Origin: Dyella silvatica
Lineage (GTDB): Bacteria; Pseudomonadota; Gammaproteobacteria; Xanthomonadales; Rhodanobacteraceae
Assembly: GCF_026283955.1 (NCBI RefSeq)
Contig: NZ_JAPDPE010000017.1
Location: 1-59,553 of the forward strand
Direction: 5' to 3'
Length of the DNA: 59,553 nt
The position numbers and the translations under genes are program-made. The notes under the pieces were generated by a model. It saw only the letters and a program-made list of their open reading frames with translations. It did no database searches and was not told where the DNA came from. Below are positions 18,455 to 26,514 of the stretch, piece by piece (position 1 is the first letter of the stretch; the number at the start of each line of letters is the position of its first letter).

Positions 18455-18901
18455 ATGAGATTGACGTACCAGACCGATTACGCCTTGCGCCTGCTTATGT
18501 TTCTGGCGGTTCAAGGTAATCGGCGTTCGTCGATACATGAGGTGGCTGAGCATTACGGCATCTCAGAGAATCATCTGATGAAAGTAACCCAGCGCCTCGC
18601 TGCCCTCGGCTATGTCGATGCCCTGCGAGGTCGCGGCGGCGGCCTCCGATTGGCGAACACGCCGGTAGATGTCCCGATCGGCCTGATCGTCCGCGCCGTC
18701 GAGCCCGACTTCGCCCTGGTCGAATGCTTTGGCGGAGAAAACAGCTGCCCGATTACCCCAGTCTGCCAGCTGCGCCATGTGCTTGATGAAGCGCATACGG
18801 CCTTCCTTCATGTGCTGGACGGCTACACCTTGAAAGACCTGGTGGCGCGACCCGCCGCATTGCGCGGCGCACTGGATCTGGTGACGATTACCGATGCGTG
18901 A
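18455..18901 (+). CDS. nsrR: Rrf2-family regulator, NsrR-like nitric-oxide sensor
   Basis: 148 aa. A winged-helix Rrf2 DNA-binding domain (MRLTYQTDYALRLL onward) is followed by three cysteines, C91, C98 and C104, with spacing C-x6-C-x5-C, that would ligate an iron-sulfur cluster as in NsrR. The following segment VLDEAHTAFLHVLDGYTL also matches NsrR better than IscR or RirA. NsrR represses NO-detoxification genes until NO damages its cluster. No typical target (hmp, norB, ytfE) is in the window, so its regulon lies elsewhere. The ATG at 18455 is the family-consistent start; the open frame continues upstream to 18326 without homology. Confidence 0.75.
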   Translation: MRLTYQTDYALRLLMFLAVQGNRRSSIHEVAEHYGISENHLMKVTQRLAALGYVDALRGRGGGLRLANTPVDVPIGLIVRAVEPDFALVECFGGENSCPITPVCQLRHVLDEAHTAFLHVLDGYTLKDLVARPAALRGALDLVTITDA

Positions 18902-19029
18902 TCAGGCGATGCCCGCCCTGAAAAATTCGACGTGATACGCGCATCCGCCACACCACCTACGAGAAGATCCGGAAGCTCCGTCTATCGAACTGGCTGGGAC
19001 GCGGACACCCGGCCCCAGCCACTAAAGAC

Positions 19030-19512
19030 TTACTGGTATTCGACGCCATTGACTACAACGTAGCCCGCCGTCCGCCAGCTCGAGCTGGTTCCGTGGTGGG
19101 TCCAATCGATACCCTGGCTGGAATCGTTGTCGTAGTAGTAACGGCCACGCACGGTGACATTGTCACCCACGGCAACCCACGGCCATGCCGGCGCGTTCAT
19201 CTGATCGAGATCCGAGACGATCTCGATCACCGAGTTAGGTGCAACCTGGACCAGAAAATAACCATGCCAACCGCTGCGGGTTTTTTTCTTCGGGTAGACG
19301 AAGGTCACCGTGCCGCACACATTTTCCGCGACGTCCTGGCTGAGCTGACCGTTTTCGAACAATTGCTGATCGCTGAGAAATTGATTGTCATCGCAAGGGA
19401 ACGTCGACGCATGCTTTTCCGCGCCTGGCGTAGCAGCATGACTGGCCGATGGGCCGAGCAGACTCAAGGCAAACACACCGGCCAACGCAACGGATACGTA
19501 TAGAGGTTTCAT
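19030..19512 (-). CDS. DUF3465 periplasmic protein
   Basis: 160 aa with a signal peptide (about 1-25, ending SHA|A). The mature domain contains CGTVTFVYPKKKTRSGWHGY and ends with a WTHHG...GYVVVNG pattern, which I recognise as DUF3465, a small beta-rich (probably OB-like) periplasmic domain of unknown role. The start at 19512 gives the signal peptide; the open frame to 19581 lacks one. It converges with the NsrR-like gene; no partner gene is obvious. Confidence 0.65.
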   Translation of the reverse strand: MKPLYVSVALAGVFALSLLGPSASHAATPGAEKHASTFPCDDNQFLSDQQLFENGQLSQDVAENVCGTVTFVYPKKKTRSGWHGYFLVQVAPNSVIEIVSDLDQMNAPAWPWVAVGDNVTVRGRYYYDNDSSQGIDWTHHGTSSSWRTAGYVVVNGVEYQ

Positions 19513-20178
19513 GGATATCCTTTCTCGTGAATGGAAAAGCGCTGTATCAATCGTTACATCGATACGGCGCGATCTAGGCAATGTGCAATCTGCCGCCCCT
19601 GCTCGGCCAGCGGAGTCTCCGACCGAACGATGTCATGCGCATGACGACGCAAACCATCGCGCCGTCATCATGGTCCGAACAAATATCCAGATTGCGTGAA
19701 TGCCCTCGCCAGCACGCAAGGCACGCCGCGATAGCTATCACATACGCTTCACATCGCCGTGTTGGACATTCGAAAGAACTGCATGCAATGCAAATCGCAT
19801 CGCGATGAACTTGCGTTTCATGCTGACGCCTAGCGTGGATTGGACCCATCCACGGTCCTCGTCGACAAAGTATCTGCGAGCTTTATAAGCGCGGGCATCG
19901 AAACTTCTTTTCGCTGGTTTACGCGGCAGCACAACGGCGCCGCCAACTGGACGGCGTTTTAAACAATAAATAAGACTTACGACGACTCTTCACTGATCTA
20001 TCACGCCATAATTTATTAGATATTATTTATAGCTAACCTCATCACAAAATAATCACGTTACAAACACCAAGATAAAGTTTAAAGCCATTAATTTCTGTAA
20101 CGCACCAATAAACGGCCGATCTAAGGCCGGGCATGGGTGAAATTTACGAAATCGCTCCCATCGACATAAGGAGTAGTC
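19513..20178. other. Gene-free, partly AT-rich leader of the acyl-chain cluster
   Basis: About 660 bp without a supported gene. Positions 19960-20110 are strikingly AT-rich against a GC-rich background, with runs such as TTATTAGATATTATTTATAG. The region ends with the strong AAGGAG of the ACP gene. The promoter of the cluster is presumably here, but several AT-rich boxes compete and I cannot choose one. Local composition may mark the boundary of a transferred block or a regulated (H-NS-like) promoter. Confidence 0.5.
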
Positions 20179-20466
20179 ATGGTCATACCGTCAGAGCAAG
20201 AGTTCCTCGAACTCATCGTCGACACGCTCAATCTAGACAACGATATTGAGATCACGCCCGAGACCCCCTTGTTTGGCGGTGAGCTCGATTTGAACTCGAT
20301 TGACGCACTCGAAATCGGCGCCGTCATCAATCAACGCTTCAAGGTCGAATTGAAGGTCGATGACGAAGCGACCCGGCAAGCCTATGCCAATGTTCGCAGC
20401 CTGCATGCCTTTGTGGCGGCAAAAATGCTAGCGAAGAACGAAGCCAGGGAAGCCAATGCCGCCTGA
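20179..20466 (+). CDS. Acyl carrier protein
   Basis: 95 aa, acidic, helical. The phosphopantetheine-attachment serine is Ser40 in GGELDLNSIDALEIG. The usual DSL/DSI triad reads NSI here. AAGGAG precedes the ATG by seven bases. It opens an eight-gene plus-strand block of fatty-acid/polyketide-like enzymes and overlaps the next gene by 11 nt. It would carry the growing acyl chain after modification by a PPTase; the only PPTase in the window is at 37084-37821. It is not the housekeeping AcpP, whose genomic context (fabD-fabG-acpP-fabF) is absent. Confidence 0.88.
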   Translation: MVIPSEQEFLELIVDTLNLDNDIEITPETPLFGGELDLNSIDALEIGAVINQRFKVELKVDDEATRQAYANVRSLHAFVAAKMLAKNEAREANAA

Positions 20467-20788
20467 GCCGAGTGAGTTCGAATACGTAACGGCCATCGCC
20501 AAGGATCACCCCGCGTCCAACGGTCATTTCGTCGGTAACCCGATTATTCCTGGCGCGGTGATCATGGAGCATGTGCGGATTGCCTTCGCGCAATTTCGCG
20601 GCGACCTGCATCTCAAGCGCATGACCAAAGTGAAGAACTTATCCGTTTTAAAACCGGGTAACACACTCACCGTCAGGATCCGCAGCAAAAGCGAAGAAAG
20701 CTTTAGTTTCAGCTGCCTGGACTGTGACGACACCGAGATTGCCGCGGGATCTTTCCATTCGACGCCGCTGGCTGCGACAAGGCAGTAA
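20456..20788 (+). CDS. Hotdog-fold 3-hydroxyacyl-ACP dehydratase (ApeI/FabZ-like)
   Basis: 110 aa. The motif DHPASNGHFVGNPIIPG (about 17-33) is the FabA/FabZ-type active-site segment with the catalytic His in GHF and the PG turn. At about 110 residues it is shorter than FabZ (about 150) and resembles the small ApeI dehydratases of aryl-polyene clusters. It should dehydrate beta-hydroxyacyl-ACP to the enoyl-ACP. It overlaps the ACP gene by 11 nt, indicating coupling. A second hotdog protein lies four genes later; in ApeI/ApeP systems two such proteins are both present. Confidence 0.75.
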   Translation: MPPEPSEFEYVTAIAKDHPASNGHFVGNPIIPGAVIMEHVRIAFAQFRGDLHLKRMTKVKNLSVLKPGNTLTVRIRSKSEESFSFSCLDCDDTEIAAGSFHSTPLAATRQ

Positions 20789-20921
20789 AACTGGCAGCGT
20801 ATTGGCCATGGCGGTTATTGCACTCTCGGTACATCAACATCGCTTCGGCGATGGCCGTTGTGGGCGCATCGGCCGCATGACAAACGAATCGCGCGTACAA
20901 AGTTGTTGGAGTTCTTAGGAC

Positions 20922-22121
20922 ATGGCGATTTTACCGACCTACGTGACCGCCTATACGCTCACGAGTGCCCTGGGCGTGGGAAATACAGCAACGCTCAGTG
21001 CCATAAAAAACAAGACTGGCGGCTTGCGCGAACATTCGATGGGAGAACTTGGTCGCACCTGGTTCGGCTTCGTCAACCCCGAGGCTTTGTATCCGATCGA
21101 AGGCGATCTGGCCGCCTACGACAACGAATGCAGCCGCATGGCACAGACCGCGCTGCAACAAGACGGCTTTATCGAAGCCGTCGAACGAGCCAAGAAAACC
21201 TACGGCAAGCATCGCGTTGCCTGCTTCCTGGGCACGATTACCAGCGGCATCTGTTTTGTCGAAGACGATTATCAAAAGAGCCAGGTCGCATTGGATCTGA
21301 CCCCGGGAAGCAATTACACCCACGGCGGCAGCCTCGACGCCACCGTGCAGTATGTCCGCAAGAGCCTGGATATCAGCGGCCCTTATGCCACCATCGGCAC
21401 CGCCTGCTCATCCAGTGCCAAGGTCTTCGCCACGGCTTATCGCTACCTGCAAATGGGCCTATGCGATGCAGCTATCGTTGCCGGGGTGGAATCGTTCAGC
21501 GAAACGCTGATCAACGGCTTTCGCTCGCTAGGCGTGTTATCCACCCAGCCGTGCAGGCCCTGGGATGGTGAACGCGATGGCATCAGCATCGGTGCCGCCG
21601 CCGGCTTTGCCTTGCTGGAAAAGCAACCGGCCGAAGCCAGTCACGATCCGGCGCCTATCGAGCTGATCGGTTACGGCGAAACCGCCGACGGCTACGACAT
21701 GACCGCCCCTCATCCGGAAGGCAAAGGCATCGAGGCGGCCATGTTGCTGGCGCTCAAACGCGCAGGCCTCGATGCGAAAGACATCGACTACATCAATGCG
21801 CACGGCAGCGGCACGCCGATGAACGACGATGCGGAAGATGCCGCCGTGCATCGCATTTTCGGCGCCCTGGTGCTGGTCAGTTCAACCAAGGGTTGGACCG
21901 GTCATACCCAGGGCGCGGCCGGCATTACCGAGGCGATCATTCTGATGCTTGGGATGGAAAACGACCTGGTTCCCGCCAGCCTTAATACCCATGCTGTCGA
22001 CAGCTCACTCAAATGCAATATCGCTCTCGACAACCAATCGCACCGCATCCGCTATGGGCTGACCAATTCGATGGGCTTCGGCGGCAATAACGCCACGCTG
22101 ATTTTCGGGAGAACGCATTGA
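20922..22121 (+). CDS. Beta-ketoacyl-ACP synthase (FabF-like KS)
   Basis: 399 aa thiolase-fold condensing enzyme. The catalytic triad is intact: Cys162 in GTACSSSAK, His294 in NAHGSGTP and His328 in KGWTGHTQGAAG, with Lys323. It extends the ACP-bound chain by decarboxylative Claisen condensation. It is separated from the dehydratase by 133 bp and overlaps the next gene by 3 nt. That next gene is a condensing-enzyme homologue lacking the Cys, so the two probably form a KS/CLF-type heterodimer. The divergence from FabF, for example GWTGHTQ for SMTGHTL, suggests a specialised rather than housekeeping enzyme. Confidence 0.85.
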   Translation: MAILPTYVTAYTLTSALGVGNTATLSAIKNKTGGLREHSMGELGRTWFGFVNPEALYPIEGDLAAYDNECSRMAQTALQQDGFIEAVERAKKTYGKHRVACFLGTITSGICFVEDDYQKSQVALDLTPGSNYTHGGSLDATVQYVRKSLDISGPYATIGTACSSSAKVFATAYRYLQMGLCDAAIVAGVESFSETLINGFRSLGVLSTQPCRPWDGERDGISIGAAAGFALLEKQPAEASHDPAPIELIGYGETADGYDMTAPHPEGKGIEAAMLLALKRAGLDAKDIDYINAHGSGTPMNDDAEDAAVHRIFGALVLVSSTKGWTGHTQGAAGITEAIILMLGMENDLVPASLNTHAVDSSLKCNIALDNQSHRIRYGLTNSMGFGGNNATLIFGRTH

Positions 22122-22912
22122 AGCCGCTTTATATCGAAACCATCAGCCTCTATGGTCCGGGCCTGCCGAGCTGGCAGGAGGCGGTCCATACGCTGCTGGC
22201 CCCGGAGACCTATCGCGAAGATATCACCGGCCCGCTGCAATCGACGTTTCTTTCCTCCGGCATCAAACGCAAGACCACCCAGCACATGCAGCTGGCCATC
22301 CATGCGGCGGACAAAGCCCTGGAAGGCACCGATGCCGACCTCAACAATATCGAACTGGTCTTCGCCAGCTCAGAAGGCGATTTAAATATCGCGCACCACA
22401 TCTGCTACTCACTAACCCTGGAAGGCAAGCCGGTCTCGCCGACCAAATTCCAGAATGTGATCTTGAATGCCGCCGCCGGACACTTGGGCATTCTGCTGAA
22501 GAACACCGCCAGCGCCACCACCGTGACCGCAGCGGCACATAGCCTGGCCGTAGGCCTGCTGCAGTCCTATACGACGTCGCTGACCGAATCGGCACCGATT
22601 CTATATGTTGCCTACGACGCGCCGGCGCTATTGAAAATCGACCCGCATGCGACGCCTATCGATCCGTTCTCCGTCGGCTTTCTGTTAAGCCCGCATCCCA
22701 GCGAGCGCTCCATCGCCGCGATTCGCTTAAGCCTGCAAAACGGCACCGAAGTCACTCCGATCGAAAATGCCGACCTGTCGCGGGTCAGCGCGCGCTCGTC
22801 GACGGCAGGCGTCTTGCCGCTAATGATTGCCCTGGCCAAACAGCAGCGGGATACCGTTGCGCTCGCCTATTCCCATGATCAGGTTCTGAGTGTCGAGGTC
22901 ACCCCATGCTAG
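22118..22912 (+). CDS. Ketosynthase-like chain-length-factor protein (ApeC-like)
   Basis: 264 aa, a truncated ketosynthase-fold protein of the Ketoacyl-synt_2 kind. Where an active KS has its cysteine nucleophile, this protein reads FQNVILNAAAGHLGI, the NAAAG hallmark of the cysteine-less ApeC/chain-length-factor-like family. It is therefore probably non-catalytic and partners the upstream KS. The start is TTG at 22118, sharing bases with the KS stop (TTGA) and preceded by GGGAG (22108-22112). It overlaps the next gene by 7 nt. Homologues occur in aryl-polyene clusters and in type II polyene systems. Confidence 0.75.
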   Translation: MKPLYIETISLYGPGLPSWQEAVHTLLAPETYREDITGPLQSTFLSSGIKRKTTQHMQLAIHAADKALEGTDADLNNIELVFASSEGDLNIAHHICYSLTLEGKPVSPTKFQNVILNAAAGHLGILLKNTASATTVTAAAHSLAVGLLQSYTTSLTESAPILYVAYDAPALLKIDPHATPIDPFSVGFLLSPHPSERSIAAIRLSLQNGTEVTPIENADLSRVSARSSTAGVLPLMIALAKQQRDTVALAYSHDQVLSVEVTPC

Positions 22913-23391
22913 ACCTGCCCCAGCGGATGGACACCAAGCAGCTTGCCGCCTTTATTCCGCATCAGGGGCCGATGCTATTGCTTGATTGCGTGGAGTCGTG
23001 GGACGACAGCAAGATCGTCTGCAGCGCGACCTCGCATCTGGATGCGAACAATCCGTTGAAGGTCAATGGACGGCTATCGTATATCCATGTGATCGAGTAC
23101 GGCGCCCAGGCCGCCGCGATTCACCTCGCCATCAACGCTATCGATACTAAAAAACCGATGGTGGGCTACAACAAACTCACCCCGATCTCGTCGGCCTATC
23201 TTGCTGTCACGCGCAATTTCAGTTTCGAAGAAGGTTATCTGGATGCCCATCCAAACTCTCGCTTGATCCTGACGTCCGAGGTGATCTTGGTCGGGCCGCG
23301 CATTTATCAGTATCACGTCAACGGCACGATCGACGGCAAGACGCTGGCCGAAGGCACGATTTCGCTGGTGACCGATGAAGTCCAGGATTAA
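22906..23391 (+). CDS. ApeP-like hotdog dehydratase
   Basis: 161 aa. The segment AAFIPHQGPMLLLDCV (about 14-29) matches the N-terminal signature of ApeP-type 3-hydroxyacyl-ACP dehydratases, with the His of PHQGPM as the likely active-site residue. The rest fits a hotdog fold. Together with the ApeI-like gene it gives the cluster two dehydratases, the set needed for a repeatedly dehydrated polyene chain without an enoyl reductase. The start overlaps the CLF-like gene by 7 nt. Confidence 0.75.
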   Translation: MLDLPQRMDTKQLAAFIPHQGPMLLLDCVESWDDSKIVCSATSHLDANNPLKVNGRLSYIHVIEYGAQAAAIHLAINAIDTKKPMVGYNKLTPISSAYLAVTRNFSFEEGYLDAHPNSRLILTSEVILVGPRIYQYHVNGTIDGKTLAEGTISLVTDEVQD

Positions 23392-23409
23392 TCAGACAGG
23401 AGGCTGGCC

Positions 23410-24129
23410 ATGCAGACAGCACTGGTAACCGGTGGCAGTGGCGATATCGGCGCAGCCATCTGCATGGAGTTGGCGCAGCGCGGCTTGCATGTCTACGTTC
23501 ATGCCAACAAAAACCCACAGAAAGCCGAAGCCGTGGCCGGGCAAATCCGTGACCAGGGCGGCAAGGCCGAAGTGATTGTGTTCGACATCAGCGACACTGC
23601 CTTGACCCAGCAACTGCTGTCCGAACTCACCGAGCACACCACCATCGATGTGCTGGTCAACAACGCTGGCACGCTTCACGACGTACCGATGGCCGGCATG
23701 GAGTTCGAATCCTGGAGCAAGGTCATCAATACGACTTTGCATGGTTTTTTCAATGTCACCCGGCCGCTGCTGATGCCGATGATTCGCAAGCGCAAGGGTC
23801 GCATCATCAATATGTCATCGGTCTCCGGCATTACCGGCGTACGTGGACAGACCAACTACGCCGCGGCAAAAAGCGGCTTGCACGGCGCCAGCAAATCGCT
23901 GGCCCAGGAGCTGGCGAATCGCAACATCACCGTCAACGTGGTCGCTCCCGGCGTCATCGATGGCGGCATGGCCAAGGGCAAATTCGACCCGGCGCTGCTC
24001 AAGGCCATCGTACCCATGCAACGTGCCGGACGCGTCGAGGAAGTCTCGGCCTTGGTCGGTTTTCTCGCCTCCGACGCGGCGAGTTACATCACCGGCCAAA
24101 TCATCAGTGTCAATGGCGGCATGGCTTAG
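23410..24129 (+). CDS. 3-oxoacyl-ACP reductase (FabG-like SDR)
   Basis: 239 aa short-chain dehydrogenase. Cofactor motif TGGSGDIG (7-14), NNAG (84-87), and catalytic Ser137, Tyr150 and Lys154 in the YAAAK context are all present; the C-terminus VNGGMA is typical of FabG. It reduces the beta-keto group formed by the KS, NADPH-dependent by analogy. AGGAGG lies about six bases before the ATG. It belongs to the same operon, 18 bp after the ApeP-like gene. It could in principle act in other SDR reactions, but the neighbours fix the role. Confidence 0.87.
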   Translation: MQTALVTGGSGDIGAAICMELAQRGLHVYVHANKNPQKAEAVAGQIRDQGGKAEVIVFDISDTALTQQLLSELTEHTTIDVLVNNAGTLHDVPMAGMEFESWSKVINTTLHGFFNVTRPLLMPMIRKRKGRIINMSSVSGITGVRGQTNYAAAKSGLHGASKSLAQELANRNITVNVVAPGVIDGGMAKGKFDPALLKAIVPMQRAGRVEEVSALVGFLASDAASYITGQIISVNGGMA

Positions 24130-24236
24130 TTATCAAGGATGTCGCCGCGATCGACCTCGTCAAGCTGCAAACGGATACCAACCCGCGAACCGACTCATCT
24201 GAACCTGAAGTTCCACCCATCTTTGAGGACGCTTCC

Positions 24237-25085
24237 ATGACCGCACAAGTGAGGGATATTTTTAACGATCTGTCCTACTACTCACTGTTCGACGTCGCCG
24301 AAAAAGCTCGCTGGCTGATGCGCGACGTCGACTGGGAGCATATCGACAAATCCATGGTGACCCCGGCATTGATCGAGATGGTGAAAACGATCACCTTCGG
24401 CGAGCTGACCACCTACTCGGCCACTCGCTCGTTCATGGAAATGTTCGAGGACGATATCGACTTTACCCAGTGGCTTGCGGTGTGGCTGTACGAAGAGACC
24501 AAGCACCCCCACGCGCTGACCAAGTGGCTGGCGATGAATGGCGTGCAGCTATCGGGCCAATACCTGATGGAAGGCCGCACGATTACCCCGATGACCAAGT
24601 CCAGGACGGAGATGCTCACCTTTAACGTCATCTCCGAGATCGTCGCCGGCAATATGTATCTGGCGACCTCGGAAAGCGTGAGCGAACCGGTGCTCAAAGA
24701 CATCACCGCCAAGCTGGCCAAGGATGAGATGCGCCACTCCGTGGGCTTCGAAAACTACACCCGCCGAACCATCGCCGAAGCCGCCGATCCAGATTACGAG
24801 AAAACCATCGTGCTGAGGTCGGCCTGGGTGTTCTTGCAGGGCGATCAGTTCATCAATCATCCGGTATTCGAGACCGTGCGCAATCTCAATGCCATCCTCG
24901 GCGATACGGTGATCAAGAAGATCCGCAAACAAATCGTCTCGCGCATCGGCAAGCTTGCCGGCGTGGATATTCCCGAGCCAGAGCAAATCTACGCCGTCTA
25001 TAGCCAGTTCAAAGCCGACTATCGTGCCAAACGCAAAACCACGCCGAGCAAGCATGCCGACATGGCGGCGGCGGCCGCTATGTGA
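24237..25085 (+). CDS. Soluble ferritin-like diiron enzyme, acyl-ACP desaturase-like
   Basis: 282 aa, all-helical. It carries the six-ligand pattern of soluble acyl-ACP desaturases: Glu56 (helix 1), Glu87-x-x-His90 in YEETKH, Glu134, and Glu164-x-x-His167 in DEMRH. This predicts O2-dependent chemistry (desaturation, hydroxylation or oxidation) on an ACP-bound chain. The family includes plant stearoyl-ACP desaturase and mycobacterial DesA proteins; bacterial members in small polyketide/fatty-acid clusters are less well known. It lies 107 bp after the ketoreductase gene, preceded by GAGGA (24224-24228). A C-terminal Lys/Thr tail ends in MAAAAAM. Substrate and product cannot be told from sequence. 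Confidence 0.78.
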   Translation: MTAQVRDIFNDLSYYSLFDVAEKARWLMRDVDWEHIDKSMVTPALIEMVKTITFGELTTYSATRSFMEMFEDDIDFTQWLAVWLYEETKHPHALTKWLAMNGVQLSGQYLMEGRTITPMTKSRTEMLTFNVISEIVAGNMYLATSESVSEPVLKDITAKLAKDEMRHSVGFENYTRRTIAEAADPDYEKTIVLRSAWVFLQGDQFINHPVFETVRNLNAILGDTVIKKIRKQIVSRIGKLAGVDIPEPEQIYAVYSQFKADYRAKRKTTPSKHADMAAAAAM

Positions 25086-25113
25086 GTAAGCGCATGGCCC
25101 GGCATCTTGGATA

Positions 25114-25143
25114 CCCGTTGTCCGCACGCCTACGGACAACGGG
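25114..25143. repeat. Perfect 11-bp stem-loop between diiron and methyltransferase genes
   Basis: CCCGTTGTCCG (25114-25124) and its exact reverse complement CGGACAACGGG (25133-25143) enclose an 8-nt loop. It lies 29 bp after the diiron gene stop. No U-tract follows on either strand, so it is not a canonical intrinsic terminator; it could stabilise the upstream mRNA 3' end, attenuate, or be a protein-binding site. Confidence 0.6.
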
Positions 25144-25418
25144 CACTGCTCGTAGCCACGCATGTTGTCCGCGGCACTCGCCAATCCAAGCGTCCGCCGG
25201 CTTGCCGGACATGCTCGCCCGAGTCACAGCCACTCGGCGTTATCGAAAGTACCGGCACTCGCAATGCCGCCCCTGCCCTTGACCCACCGATAGGCATCCA
25301 TGCGGCGCAGCGACGCATGTATGCTCAGCAGCATTGACGCGAACCTGATCTCTGGAGCCCCCTCTGCATGAGCTGTGAATTGGCCTGTGAGCCACTTGAT
25401 CTGGCCGCTGAGTCACCC

Positions 25419-26216
25419 ATGAAACCCATCTCGAACACCGCATTCTATTGCTGTGGGGTAAGAATGCAGGACGCGCAAAGTGCATATCCCGTATGCGGCG
25501 ATACCTTTGCAAAAGTTTTCATGGACGAGCGTGGCTTGCAGATTTTCGAGAGCTTCAAAGCCGAGAAAAAAGCCAACGCCAGCAATCTGGCACGCGCGCG
25601 TATCATCGACGATCACCTCCGCCGCGCCTTGGCAGCGCACCCCGACCTGCTGGTGGTCACCGTGGGTGCTGGCTTCGACACCCGGCCTTTCCGCCTGCCC
25701 GGTGGCAGCTGGCTGGAACTGGACGAGCCGCAAATCATCGCCTACAAAAACCAACGGCTACCGGTAGCCGATAGCCCCAATCCATTGCAACGGATCGCCA
25801 TCGATTTCTCGACCGGGGCGCTGGCAGAAAAACTGGCGCCGTACGCCAGGCACAGGCCGGTCATCTGTGTGGTCGAAGGCGTGCTGCTTTATCTCGACCC
25901 GCCAGCTCGCCAGCATCTTGCTTACACGCTGCGTAGTGCGTTTCCGGCGCATACGCTGATCTGCGATCTGATGACGAAAAAATTCCTGCACAGCTATGCA
26001 CGATCGGTGCGACGCCGGATCGCCGACCTCGGTGCATCACTGACGGCCGCCGATCGACCCGATCAGCTTTTCACGGCAGCAGGCTATCGCATGCAGCAGG
26101 TGACCTCGATCTCGCGCAGCGCGGCAGCCTTTGGGCTATTGAAGGTTCCGCTGTGGATGCTGCGCTTCATGCGCACTCTGTCATCCGGCTACGCGATTTA
26201 TCTCTTCAAGGCCTGA
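25419..26216 (+). CDS. LCMT/PPM1-type SAM-dependent methyltransferase
   Basis: About 265 aa. The order ISNTAFYCCGVRM..., VVTVGAGFDTRPFRL (SAM-binding GxGxDTR motif), ELDEP and VVEGVLLYL is that of the leucine-carboxyl-methyltransferase family (PF04072), whose members O-methylate carboxyl or hydroxyl groups, often in polyketide pathways. In this context it might cap a free carboxyl of the product (inference). The start is uncertain: ATG 25419 gives the family-like N-terminus, while ATG 25368 in the same frame adds 17 residues. It is 333 bp from the diiron gene with a stem-loop between, so co-transcription is likely but not certain. It converges on the YozG-type regulator gene. Confidence 0.78.
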   Translation: MKPISNTAFYCCGVRMQDAQSAYPVCGDTFAKVFMDERGLQIFESFKAEKKANASNLARARIIDDHLRRALAAHPDLLVVTVGAGFDTRPFRLPGGSWLELDEPQIIAYKNQRLPVADSPNPLQRIAIDFSTGALAEKLAPYARHRPVICVVEGVLLYLDPPARQHLAYTLRSAFPAHTLICDLMTKKFLHSYARSVRRRIADLGASLTAADRPDQLFTAAGYRMQQVTSISRSAAAFGLLKVPLWMLRFMRTLSSGYAIYLFKA

Positions 26217-26268
26217 GGTTCCGCCACTGGCTGTCTAGAGGCACTGAATCAGCGAACCACTCGGCGGC

Positions 26269-26511
26269 TCACAACAAGCCGCCCGGGTCATCGTCGCTAT
26301 CGACCTCACCCGCCTTGAACTCAAGCAGGTCGCCCGGCTGGCAGTCGAGATACTCGCAAATACGCTCCAGCGTATTGAAGCGAATACCCCTGACCTTGCC
26401 CGACTTGAGCAACGAGAGATTCTGTTCGGTAATGCCCACATGGGCGGCCAGCTCGCGCGACTTCACCTTGCGGCGCGCGAGCATGAGATCGAGATTGACG
26501 AGAATAGGCAT
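26269..26511 (-). CDS. Small XRE regulator (YozG-like)
   Basis: 80 aa. A Cro/CI helix-turn-helix covers most of the protein (ELAAHVGITEQNLSLLKSGK), followed by the CEYLDCQPGDLLE segment typical of YozG/HipB-like small regulators. An acidic tail follows. It starts 3 bp after the stop of a DUF2975 membrane protein gene, the standard pairing for this regulator family. The pair is divergent from an aspartyl protease gene across a perfect inverted repeat that is the obvious operator candidate. The likely role is autoregulation together with its membrane partner; the signal is unknown. Confidence 0.83.
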   Translation of the reverse strand: MPILVNLDLMLARRKVKSRELAAHVGITEQNLSLLKSGKVRGIRFNTLERICEYLDCQPGDLLEFKAGEVDSDDDPGGLL

Positions 26512-26514
26512 GGC

